A stretch of DNA of 63,727 bases, from contig JAJDYJ010000066.1 in assembly GCA_022822865.1 (NCBI GenBank), positions 1 through 63,727 of the forward strand, in the 5' to 3' direction. This document shows positions 25,057 to 33,136 of the stretch, in pieces. How positions within the stretch are numbered: the first letter of the stretch is position 1; every line of letters begins with the position of its first letter. The translations under genes were made by a program, and so were the position numbers. The notes under the pieces are model-generated. The model ran no database searches and was not told the origin of the DNA. It worked only from the letters and a program-made list of their open reading frames with translations. This DNA comes from Pseudomonadales bacterium. GTDB lineage: Bacteria > Pseudomonadota > Gammaproteobacteria > Pseudomonadales > Pseudohongiellaceae.

Positions 25057-25440
25057 ATTCTTTCGGAATCCGCACTACGTGAGTCGCCGTCTGGCGGGCC
25101 TGGATCAGCGGGCGTGCGAGGCATGGGTGAGGCCCGGTCGGCGAAGCCGACAAGAAGCAACGCTTCTTGAGGACCGAACGACTTGCCATGGATGGCAAGG
25201 CTGGGGGTTAGCGAAACCACCGATGTCGCGCCAGGGACGGCATGTACAACTCTACCCGAGGTCAATGATTGAATTTCCGTATTTACGGCGTCCGCTGAAC
25301 AAAGCCCGCCAGACGGCGACGGTTCGAAGCCACATACCCGGGCAACTGGAATTCGGCGGGTTCATTCGGTATAAATGTCGGCTTGACTGTCGGCCGCCTT
25401 TCGCCTGACGCGCCCCGCGCTCCCGGATCGAGGATTTACC
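25057..25440. repeat. intergenic region with inverted repeats, no gene
   Basis: This 384-bp non-coding stretch separates soxG from the exporter gene. The perfect 16-bp inverted pair GTCGCCGTCTGGCGGG (25083-25098) and CCCGCCAGACGGCGAC (25305-25320) brackets about 200 bp containing smaller hairpins: GTCGGCGAAGCCGAC, AAGAAGCAACGCTTCTT and CTTGCCATGGATGGCAAG. Similarity of the flanks extends loosely beyond the core. This looks like a small structured intergenic repeat or decayed MITE; the hairpins could also act as a transcription end for the sox operon. I see no believable small ORF. Confidence 0.55.
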
Positions 25441-28173
25441 TTGGATAATTTTCTGCTGGGCCTGAGCGAGTTTTTCGAGCGCCTCCCCGATCGAGTGCTG
25501 GGCGCGCGAAATTTCGTGCTCACCGGCGTGGTGGTGATCTCCATCCTGATGATATGGGGAATCTTCACCCGCACCGAGATGGACCTCAGCACAGACGCCT
25601 ATCTCGACGAGACCGACCCCGCCATTGCGGCCCTCGACGAATACCGGCGCCAGTTCGGCAGCGACGATTCGGTGCTGCTCGTCTACCGGGCGCTCGATGG
25701 CGACGTGTTTTCCCGCGAGTCCCTGACCGCCGTGCAGCGACTCACCGACGACCTGCGCAACTGGCAGGATCTCGATCCGGCCGACTATCCCGCCGTGATC
25801 GCCAACGTGCCGGTGGATTTCAACGAACTCAACCATATCCGCAGGGTGCAGTCGATAGCCAATGTCCGCTTCCAGCGCAACGAAGGCGATACCTTGCTTT
25901 CGCTGCGCCTGGCGCCGGCGGAACTGCCCGAATCCGACGAGGAACTGGCGCGGATCAAGGCCCGCGCGCTGGCCCAGGAAGACCTGGTCGGCATGATGTA
26001 CTCGGCGAACGCCGAGTACGGCATGATCATGATCCAGACCGATTTCGGCATGCAGCCGGTGGAGGATTACGTACCCGCGGTGGATGCGCCCGATGTCACG
26101 CTGGACGCGAGTTTCGACTTTTCGGCGGATGGTTTCCTCGAACTGGATTTCGACGAGGAAGCGGAAATCACCGAAGTCGATTTCGAACCCGTCGACGTGT
26201 TCTCCTATTCCGCTTTTCACGTCGCCACCACGGCAATCTGGGAGCAATACGAAGACCGCCTCGAGTATTACCCCGTGGGCGCCCCGCCGACCATGGCCTT
26301 CATGCTCCAGACGGTCAATCAGTTGTATGTGCTCGGCATTCTCATGGTGCTGATTTTCGTCATGCTGCTGTGGATCCTGTTCCGATCCTTCAGCGCCGTG
26401 CTCTGGCCCATTCTGACGATCGCTCTCAGCGTGGCCTGGACCTGGGGAGTGACGGTCTGGCTGGGAATAACGGTCTCGACGTTCATCTCGCTTACGGTGC
26501 TGCTGATATTCGCGGTGGGCATCGCCGATTGCGTACACGTGATGAACGCATATTTCTCCTATCGCCGCGAGGGAGAGGAGCACTATCGCGCGATTTCGCG
26601 CTCCTTCGGACGTACCGGACTCGCGCTGCTCGTAACCACCCTGACCACTTCGGCGGGCGTACTGGCGCTTACCACTTCGGAACTGTTGCCGATGCAGGTA
26701 TTCGGTTTCATGTCCGCCGCGGGCGTCGTGCTGGCCTTTTTCTTCACCGTGATCTTGCTGCCGATCCTGCTCGACATCTGGCATCCGGGTTTTCCGGGAC
26801 ACGAAAAGCTGTCGATTCCAGACCGTCTCGCTCGTGTATGGAACGGATTCAGGCGCAACCGGAAGATCGCGCTCATCGCCATCTACGCGGTCCTGCTGTA
26901 CGCCGGCCTCGGCTTCGGCGTGGGCAGTTACATCCTGTTCATCAGCTTTCTCACCTATGCCGTGGTGAATTGGCACCAGCAGATCCTGCAAGCCGTTCCC
27001 TATATCGTCGCGCGCCGGCCATGGCAGATAGTCGCCGTGTTCGCGGGCATTTTCGGAATTTGCGTCTATGGCGCGACCCGGGTCGAGATCGACACCAACA
27101 TCTCCGAACTGGTCAAGGAAGATCACCCCTTGCGCCAGGCCTATGAAGTCGTCGATGAAAACATGGCCGGCTCCCAAAGCATGGTCATCGTGATCGACAC
27201 CAGGGTGGACGAAGGCATGCTCGACCCGCGCGTATTGCAGGCGGTGGATGACCTGGAGACCCGCATTCTCGAATCCCAGGGCGAGCACCTGACCCGCACG
27301 TATTCACTGGTGAACGTCGTCAAGGACACCAACGAGGTCATGAACGACGGCGACCCGGATTTTTATCGCGTGCCGGAAACGCGGCAAATGGTTTCCCAGT
27401 TGCTCTACCTGTTCAACAGCGCAAATCCCGAAGACAGGCGCGCGCTGGTCTCGGACGATTACAGCAAGGCCCAGGTCACGCTGAACATCCGCAATTCCAG
27501 CACCAACGAATACCAGGGATTTTTCGACGAGATCGGCGATGAAATCGAAGCCAGCTTTGCACATTTGCGCGACGATTTTCCCGAGCTGGAAATCAATCTG
27601 ACCGGCAGCATGGCCCTGCTCTGGCGCATGTCGGACGAAATCTCCAGATCCCAGGTCGAGAGTTTCGCAATCGCGCTTTCGGTGATAAGCGTGATGCTGA
27701 TCGTCACACTCGGTTCCCTGCAAGGCGGCCTGATAGCCATGGTGCCCAACCTGATCCCGGCCTTTCTCGGGTTTGGCCTGATGGGCCTGGCCGGCATTCC
27801 GCTCGATGCGGACACCTTGCTCGTCGCGCCGGTCATCATCGGCATCGCGGTGGACGACACGATCCATTTCATGACGCATTACCGGGTACAGTTGATCAAG
27901 ACGGGCAGTATCAGCGAATCCCTGCGTCTCACCATCAGCCACGTAGGGCAGGCGGTGATGTTCACCACCATGGTGCTCGGGCTCGGTTTCATGTTGCTGA
28001 GCTTTTCCGACTACCTCGGCATGGCGAGAATGGGATTTTTCGGTTCGCTGGCGATCGTCATGGCGCTGGCCTGCGACCTGTTCCTGATTCCGGCCCTGAT
28101 CATGATTTTCAAGCCGACCTTCGGCATCAAGAACGCGGACAAGCGAATCAGTTTTCTGGAGAGTCCCGCATGA
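25441..28173 (+). CDS. RND-superfamily (MMPL/patched-like) exporter
   Basis: A 910-aa inner-membrane protein of the 'predicted exporters of the RND superfamily' type. It has an internally duplicated layout: a first membrane helix (about 27-46), a large periplasmic loop, five to six clustered helices (about 290-440) with the family GxxxD-type segment FAVGIADCVHVMNAY, then a second helix-loop-helix set with VIIGIAVDDTIHFMTHY near 800. The acidic residues in these helices are the proton-relay positions of the family. The start is a TTG at 25441 preceded by GAGGA; no better in-frame ATG is near. Overlap with the LolA-like gene (ATGA) and the following outer-membrane protein suggests a trans-envelope lipid or hydrophobic-compound exporter. 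Substrate unknown. Confidence 0.85.
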   Translation: MDNFLLGLSEFFERLPDRVLGARNFVLTGVVVISILMIWGIFTRTEMDLSTDAYLDETDPAIAALDEYRRQFGSDDSVLLVYRALDGDVFSRESLTAVQRLTDDLRNWQDLDPADYPAVIANVPVDFNELNHIRRVQSIANVRFQRNEGDTLLSLRLAPAELPESDEELARIKARALAQEDLVGMMYSANAEYGMIMIQTDFGMQPVEDYVPAVDAPDVTLDASFDFSADGFLELDFDEEAEITEVDFEPVDVFSYSAFHVATTAIWEQYEDRLEYYPVGAPPTMAFMLQTVNQLYVLGILMVLIFVMLLWILFRSFSAVLWPILTIALSVAWTWGVTVWLGITVSTFISLTVLLIFAVGIADCVHVMNAYFSYRREGEEHYRAISRSFGRTGLALLVTTLTTSAGVLALTTSELLPMQVFGFMSAAGVVLAFFFTVILLPILLDIWHPGFPGHEKLSIPDRLARVWNGFRRNRKIALIAIYAVLLYAGLGFGVGSYILFISFLTYAVVNWHQQILQAVPYIVARRPWQIVAVFAGIFGICVYGATRVEIDTNISELVKEDHPLRQAYEVVDENMAGSQSMVIVIDTRVDEGMLDPRVLQAVDDLETRILESQGEHLTRTYSLVNVVKDTNEVMNDGDPDFYRVPETRQMVSQLLYLFNSANPEDRRALVSDDYSKAQVTLNIRNSSTNEYQGFFDEIGDEIEASFAHLRDDFPELEINLTGSMALLWRMSDEISRSQVESFAIALSVISVMLIVTLGSLQGGLIAMVPNLIPAFLGFGLMGLAGIPLDADTLLVAPVIIGIAVDDTIHFMTHYRVQLIKTGSISESLRLTISHVGQAVMFTTMVLGLGFMLLSFSDYLGMARMGFFGSLAIVMALACDLFLIPALIMIFKPTFGIKNADKRISFLESPA

Positions 28174-29084
28174 TTGCCCGCAAACTCGCAATTCTCGCCC
28201 TGGCCGCCACGGTCTGGCCGGCACTTGCCCAGCAAGATCCGGAACAGACCACGGAAGCGGCGCCATTGCCCGACGGCCGGGAAATCATGCGCCAGGTGGA
28301 GGAATACCAGCGCGCCACTTCCGACTCGGCTTTCAATCGCATGCAACTCTCGACCTGCCGCTTCGGCGTCAGCGAAAACCGCATCACCTGCGCGGAGCGG
28401 CCCCGGGTCAAGGCGCTGGAATCGGTCAGCAAGAACTACGGGCCCGAGGGACTCGACAGCCGTGGCGTCACCATCGTGCTGGAACCGGCCGACGAGCGCG
28501 GCATCGGCCTGCTCAGCTATGTTTACGACGACGCCGAGCGGCAGAACGAGTCCTGGATCTATCTTTCGGCGCTTGGCCGGGTCAAGCGCATCGCCAGCGG
28601 CAATTCCGACGAGGAATCCGAATCGGCTTCGCTGTTCGGCTCGGAATTCACCACGGAGGACATGGACACGGGCAAGCTTGAGCAGTACGAAATCAATGTG
28701 CTGGAAGAGTCCACCGAAGGCGGCAGGGAAGTTTGGGTGATCGAACTCATTCCCAACGAGGAGCGCGCCAGGGAAACGCGTTACGGCCGCATCGTCAATT
28801 ACATCGACAAGGAACGTTTTGTTGCCTTGCGCACGGACTTGTACGATCACTACGGCAATGCGATCAAGCGGATGCTTTCGTCGCGGGTGGAGTTGATCGA
28901 TGGCGTCTGGATGGCGCGTTCGGCGACGATGATGAATCTGGTTACCAATCGCCTGTCGAACATGGCGGTGCTGGAGATTTATACCGGCATCGATGTCGAA
29001 GACGAAGTTCTTACCCAGCGCACCTTGACCGATGCCGCCTTCCGGGAAACCCGATTGCAAGAGATCCGCGACCAGGTTGAATAA
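28170..29084 (+). CDS. Outer-membrane lipoprotein-sorting (LolA-like) periplasmic protein
   Basis: A 304-aa secreted protein with a signal peptide (ending VWPALAQ) and a LolA/LolB-like beta-rich body, of the family commonly annotated 'outer membrane lipoprotein-sorting protein'. Typical segments are LSYVYDDAERQNESWIYLSALGRVKRI, LFGSEFTTEDM, VWVIELIP and YGRIVNYIDKERF. Proteins of this family usually accompany MMPL/RND exporters and are thought to shuttle hydrophobic cargo across the periplasm. That role here is inference from the ATGA overlap with the exporter gene. It is distinct from housekeeping LolA (about 200 aa). Confidence 0.82.
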   Translation: MIARKLAILALAATVWPALAQQDPEQTTEAAPLPDGREIMRQVEEYQRATSDSAFNRMQLSTCRFGVSENRITCAERPRVKALESVSKNYGPEGLDSRGVTIVLEPADERGIGLLSYVYDDAERQNESWIYLSALGRVKRIASGNSDEESESASLFGSEFTTEDMDTGKLEQYEINVLEESTEGGREVWVIELIPNEERARETRYGRIVNYIDKERFVALRTDLYDHYGNAIKRMLSSRVELIDGVWMARSATMMNLVTNRLSNMAVLEIYTGIDVEDEVLTQRTLTDAAFRETRLQEIRDQVE

Positions 29085-30498
29085 GCTGAGTTTTCTGGCT
29101 TCGATCGGAGCCGCGGGTCTGTTGCCATTTTCAGCATTGGCTCAACCGGCGGACGACCCGGCGCCAACGGACGAATTCGAGCTTGATCTTGATTTTGACG
29201 ATGATTTGTTTGCCGATGCCTTCGAGGAAGACGAGGAGGAGCGGGAGGAATCCTGGCTCGACGATTTTACGGTTCGCATCAGCCAGCAGGTTTTCGGTCA
29301 GGTAAACCGGCACACGCTGGAGCTGTTGCCGGGGTTCAGTTTTCCGCGGGAACCGACGATCGAGAGCAACCGGCTCGGGGTCAATGTCCGCTATCAGAAC
29401 CTGTTTTCCAACGGCTGGCTGTTGCAGGCGAGTGCCCAGACGCGGATTTACTGGAACGAGGACTACGAGTACATAGTCAACGGCGAAAGGATCGAGGAAG
29501 AATCGCGGGTTAACGAATTTTTCGTTCAGCGCAGTTTCGGCGCGCATAGCGTCAAGCTGGGCAATCAGACGGTAGTCTGGGGCGAAACGGTCGGCAACTC
29601 GGTGCTCGATGTGATCAATGTCGCGGAGTTTCGCGATTTCACGATCATTGACATCGAGGACGCCCGCCTCAATCAGCCGATGCTGGTCTGGGATTATTTT
29701 TCGGAAAATTCAGGGAGTTTTTCCACTTTTCTCACGCTCTATCCGGAATTCAATCCGGCGCCGGTAAGGGGCAGTCCGCTGTTTTTCGATCTCGGGTATC
29801 ACTTGCCGGATTTCGACCGCGACGGGGATATCCTGTTCGAAGTGGGCAGTCAATGGCGTTATTCGATCGAGCGCAGCGACTTCGCGGTGATGGCGGCTTA
29901 CCTGATCGAGAACCAGTTGCGCTGGGAGCCCCCGCCCCCGGGTAGTCACGACTCGCTGGCGAAGAAAAACGACTTCATGTTGCTCGGCTTCAGCGCCAAT
30001 CGCGCCTTCGGCGACATGTTGCTCAATTTTGACCTGGCGTACAGCCACGGCATCCTGGCCAACAGTTTCAGCCTGCCGGGCACGACGGGACTGTCGGTTC
30101 CGGTCGATCTGGAAAAAAACCAGATCGGCACTTCCTTCGGATTGGAATACAGCATCACCAACGAACAGAACGTAAGCCTGGGCGTGGCGGCGCAGAAACT
30201 GCTGGATTTGAACGAAGGGCTGCTCCCGGGTCAGCAGATGCTCAATGACGACTTCTTCGGCAATTGGCTGGTGCGTTACAGCAACAGTCTGCTCGACGGC
30301 GACCTGGTGCTTTCTTCGACGATCTTCGGCGACCTGGAAGGGGATTCCCTGCTCGGGCAGTTCGGGGCCGATTACACGATCGACGACAACTGGTCGATCA
30401 GCAGCCAGATCGTCGCCATCAGCGGCAGGATTCCGTCACCGATGGTGTTTTTTGACGAAGACGTGCGCCTCGGCGCGACGATCAGCTATTCGTTTTGA
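29077..30498 (+). CDS. DUF1302-like outer-membrane beta-barrel protein
   Basis: Predicted outer-membrane barrel, about 473 aa. I place the start at the TTG 29077, which overlaps the preceding stop by 8 bp and gives a proper signal peptide (NKLSFLASIGAAGLLPFSALAQ). An ATG at 29032 would add 15 charged residues in front of it. After a strikingly acidic segment (about 25-55; DDDLFADAFEEDEEEREE), alternating hydrophobic strands run to the terminal Phe (GATISYSF). VWGETVGNSVLDVINVAEFRD resembles the DUF1302 conserved core. It is third in the RND/LolA-like/barrel set. Convergent with btuD; the stops overlap by 13 bp. Confidence 0.75.
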   Translation: MNKLSFLASIGAAGLLPFSALAQPADDPAPTDEFELDLDFDDDLFADAFEEDEEEREESWLDDFTVRISQQVFGQVNRHTLELLPGFSFPREPTIESNRLGVNVRYQNLFSNGWLLQASAQTRIYWNEDYEYIVNGERIEEESRVNEFFVQRSFGAHSVKLGNQTVVWGETVGNSVLDVINVAEFRDFTIIDIEDARLNQPMLVWDYFSENSGSFSTFLTLYPEFNPAPVRGSPLFFDLGYHLPDFDRDGDILFEVGSQWRYSIERSDFAVMAAYLIENQLRWEPPPPGSHDSLAKKNDFMLLGFSANRAFGDMLLNFDLAYSHGILANSFSLPGTTGLSVPVDLEKNQIGTSFGLEYSITNEQNVSLGVAAQKLLDLNEGLLPGQQMLNDDFFGNWLVRYSNSLLDGDLVLSSTIFGDLEGDSLLGQFGADYTIDDNWSISSQIVAISGRIPSPMVFFDEDVRLGATISYSF

Positions 30499-31274
30499 AG
30501 AGGTTCGGTGATTTCGACGCGCTTGCCGTCGATGTTTGCGTGGACCTGGTAGATCTCCGCCATTCGCGATTCGGTGAGGGTCTGGGCCGGCGGGCCGTCG
30601 GCTGCGATGCGGCCGTCTTTCATCCATATCAGTCGGTCGGCGAAGCGCGCCGCGAGCGAGACATCGTGTAGCACGACCAGGGCGCCCGCGCCGGTGCGTA
30701 CGTGGTCGCGGATCAGTTGCATGATGCGGAAGCGGTGCCTGGGGTCGAGGGAGGCGACGGGTTCGTCCGCGAACAGCAAGGGCGCTTCGGTGGCGAAGGC
30801 GCGCGCGCAATGCACCCGGGCCAGCTCGCCCCCGGACAGGGTGTCGGTGCTGCGCTCCGCCATTTCGAGCAGGCCGCAGGCAGCCAGCGCGGAATTCACG
30901 GCGCCGCGGTCTGTGGCGCCGAGCCGGCCGGGAGCGCAGCCCCAGGCGTAGCGGCCCAGGCTGACGACATCGCGAACCGGGCTCGGCCAGGCCAGCGGGC
31001 GGCGCTGGGGCAGGTAGGAAAGCCGCCGCGCCCGCTGCTGCGGATTGAATTCGCCAAGCGTTCGGCCTCGCAATCGCACGGAGCCTGTAACGGTGGGAGC
31101 AAGACCCAGGATTCCTCGCAGCAGGCTGGTCTTGCCGGCGCCGTTGGGTCCGAGCAGCACGGCGAGTTCTCCCGCACGCAAATCGAGCGATGCGTTCTCC
31201 ACCAGCAAGCTGTCGCCTGCGCGAACGCACAGCTTGTCAACAGTCAATTCAGAATTTTGTTCGCTGTCGGTCAT
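30486..31274 (-). CDS. btuD: Vitamin B12 ABC transporter ATPase
   Basis: Cytoplasmic ATPase of a FecCD-type importer, 262 aa. Walker A is LLGPNGAGKTSLLRG, the signature LSGGELARVHCARAF, Walker B LLFADEPVASLDPRH and the H-loop VVLHDVS. The start at 31274 (MTDSEQNSE) lies 17 nt after the btuC stop. The frame is open much further upstream but that extension merely overlaps btuC. It is last in the btuB-F-C-D operon behind a cobalamin riboswitch, so B12 is the substrate with good confidence. Confidence 0.9.
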   Translation of the reverse strand: MTDSEQNSELTVDKLCVRAGDSLLVENASLDLRAGELAVLLGPNGAGKTSLLRGILGLAPTVTGSVRLRGRTLGEFNPQQRARRLSYLPQRRPLAWPSPVRDVVSLGRYAWGCAPGRLGATDRGAVNSALAACGLLEMAERSTDTLSGGELARVHCARAFATEAPLLFADEPVASLDPRHRFRIMQLIRDHVRTGAGALVVLHDVSLAARFADRLIWMKDGRIAADGPPAQTLTESRMAEIYQVHANIDGKRVEITEPLQNE

Positions 31275-31291
31275 GCCGGTCTCATCTGAAA

Positions 31292-32293
31292 TCAATCTTG
31301 TTCCGCGCTGATCGTTCGGCGTTGCATGGCGATCCAGACGAATGCGGGCGCGCCGATCAGTGCCGCCACAACGCCGAGTTTGAGTTCGAATTCCGTCGGC
31401 AGCAGCCGCACGCCGATATCCGCCAGCACCAGGATCAATCCGGCCAGCAGGGCCGAGGGAATCAGCGAACGGGCCGGGTCGTGATCGACCAGTGGCCGCA
31501 CGATATGGGGCGCGACTATGCCGACGAAGCCGATGGCGCCGGCCAATGCTACGGCGCCTCCGGTGGCCAGACCCGCGCCTGCCACAACAAGCAGCCGCTG
31601 GCGGCGCAGGTCGAGACCGATGCCGGCGGCCGCTTCGTCGCCCAGCGTCAGTGCGGTCAATCCCCTGCGTCCGGCAAGAAGAATTGCCAGGCCGGCGGCA
31701 ATGAACGGCGCGGAGAATGCGATATCGGGAAAGCTGCGGTTGGCCACGGACCCCAGCATCCAGTTGATCATGTCGGACAAGGAAAAGGGATTCGGCGCCA
31801 GATTCATCAACAGGCTCATCGCGGCGCCGGCGAAACTGGAAAGACCGACGCCGATCAGGATCAGCGTTATCACGGAAGAAGTTCGCATCGCCGCTGCCGC
31901 GATGAGCAGCGTAGCGAACAGGGCGCCGGCGACCGCGGCGACCGGCACGAGCCAGGCGCTGATGCCGAAGAATCCGTAATACAGGGCGAAAGTCGCGCCC
32001 AGCGATGCCGAGGCGGAAACCCCCAATACGCCGGGTTCGGCGAGCGGATTGCGCAACAGGCCCTGCAAGGCCGCACCGCTGCCCCCGAGGGCGAGACCGA
32101 CAATGAAAGCCGCGAGCGCGCGCGGCAACCTGACCTGCCAGACGACGGCGCCGTCCGTCGCGTCGGCCACGCCGGCAAGCGCCGCCAGTACGCGTGACGC
32201 TTCCATCGGCGTCGATCCCAGCAGCAGGGCGCCGAACAGCGCAGACAGGCCGGCCAGCAGCAATGCCGGAATCAGCATTGCGCGCGGGTTCAT
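31292..32293 (-). CDS. btuC: Vitamin B12 ABC transporter permease
   Basis: Inner-membrane permease of the FecCD family, 333 aa with about ten hydrophobic helices. Typical segments are QVRLPRALAAFIVGLALGGSGAALQGLLRNPLAEPGVLGVSASASLGA, IGVGLSSFAGA, MLGSVANRSF and the coupling region GAIGFVGIVAPHIVRPLVDHDPARSLIPSALLAGL. It forms the translocation channel with BtuD. ATGA overlap with btuF. The cobalamin riboswitch upstream of the operon supports B12 rather than siderophore import. Confidence 0.92.
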   Translation of the reverse strand: MNPRAMLIPALLLAGLSALFGALLLGSTPMEASRVLAALAGVADATDGAVVWQVRLPRALAAFIVGLALGGSGAALQGLLRNPLAEPGVLGVSASASLGATFALYYGFFGISAWLVPVAAVAGALFATLLIAAAAMRTSSVITLILIGVGLSSFAGAAMSLLMNLAPNPFSLSDMINWMLGSVANRSFPDIAFSAPFIAAGLAILLAGRRGLTALTLGDEAAAGIGLDLRRQRLLVVAGAGLATGGAVALAGAIGFVGIVAPHIVRPLVDHDPARSLIPSALLAGLILVLADIGVRLLPTEFELKLGVVAALIGAPAFVWIAMQRRTISAEQD

Positions 32294-33120
32294 TGCGCCG
32301 CGCTCCGGGCCAGGGCTTCCACGGCGTCGAGCAGGAACCAGGCGCCGCAGGCGGTCCAGGCGCCGTCGAGCGGCACGACTTCGCGGCCGGCCAGTTGCGC
32401 CTGGGCCAGGGGGTGGCGCATGGCGCTCCAGGCATCGGGATGTTCGGCGCCGGCGCCGAAGGATGCGTAGGCGATCGTTTCCGGTTGTTCGCGGGCAAGC
32501 CGCTCCAGGGGAATGGGACGCCAGCCGGGCTCTTGCTGGAAGTTCGCGAGCCCCGCCGCGAGCAGCATTTCATGCACCAGCGAGCCTGGTCCCGCGGTCA
32601 CGCCGCCGGGCGTCATGTACAGGGTTCGAAAATGCCTTGTCGTTGCGGGCAGGGCCGCCAGCCGCCGCCGCATCTCCTCGATGACCGCCCGTCCGCGTTC
32701 CGGTTCCCCCAGTCCGGCGGCGACGTTTTCCATCACGGACATGACTTCCTCGATCGTATCGGCAGTGCCGATATCGAGAACGGCGACTCCGGCGCGGGCA
32801 TAGAATGCCGAGGCGTTCGGGCCGCCGCCGTAGGATCGGATCACCAGGTCCGGCCCAAGCACGAGCACGTCTTCCGCAGCCGGGCGCACCTTCGGCAACC
32901 CGGCCGCCCGCTCGTGCAGATAGGAGAACTCCCTTTCCGCGTCGCGGGAAAGCGCCAGAATGCGTTCGGGTTCGACGAGATGTAGCACATACTGGTCGGC
33001 GCAATAGTCCAGGCTAACGATCCGCATGGGCCGGAACTCGCCCGCCCGCGGCGCCGCGCCGGGCGACCTGTCACAGGCAGCCAGCGAGAACAGCAGGCAC
33101 GCAAGAATCGTTCTGGTCAT
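32290..33120 (-). CDS. btuF: Cobalamin-binding periplasmic lipoprotein
   Basis: Substrate-binding protein of the BtuF/FecB class, 276 aa. The ATG at 33120 gives a lipoprotein signal (LLFSLAAC, Cys16); longer in-frame starts lack this. MRIVSLDYCADQYVLHLVEPERILALS is the usual N-lobe opening and EDVLVLGPDLVI the ligand-side loop. It hands B12 from BtuB to BtuCD. It begins 16 nt after the btuB stop and overlaps btuC by 4 nt. Confidence 0.88.
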   Translation of the reverse strand: MTRTILACLLFSLAACDRSPGAAPRAGEFRPMRIVSLDYCADQYVLHLVEPERILALSRDAEREFSYLHERAAGLPKVRPAAEDVLVLGPDLVIRSYGGGPNASAFYARAGVAVLDIGTADTIEEVMSVMENVAAGLGEPERGRAVIEEMRRRLAALPATTRHFRTLYMTPGGVTAGPGSLVHEMLLAAGLANFQQEPGWRPIPLERLAREQPETIAYASFGAGAEHPDAWSAMRHPLAQAQLAGREVVPLDGAWTACGAWFLLDAVEALARSAAQ

Positions 33121-33136
33121 GGCGCCCATGTTTCTC

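Noticed and set aside
31275..32573. In-frame upstream extension of the btuD ATPase through btuC
   Set aside because: The extension has the biased composition of a shadow frame and would fully overlap the clear btuC permease; the ATPase starts naturally at 31274.
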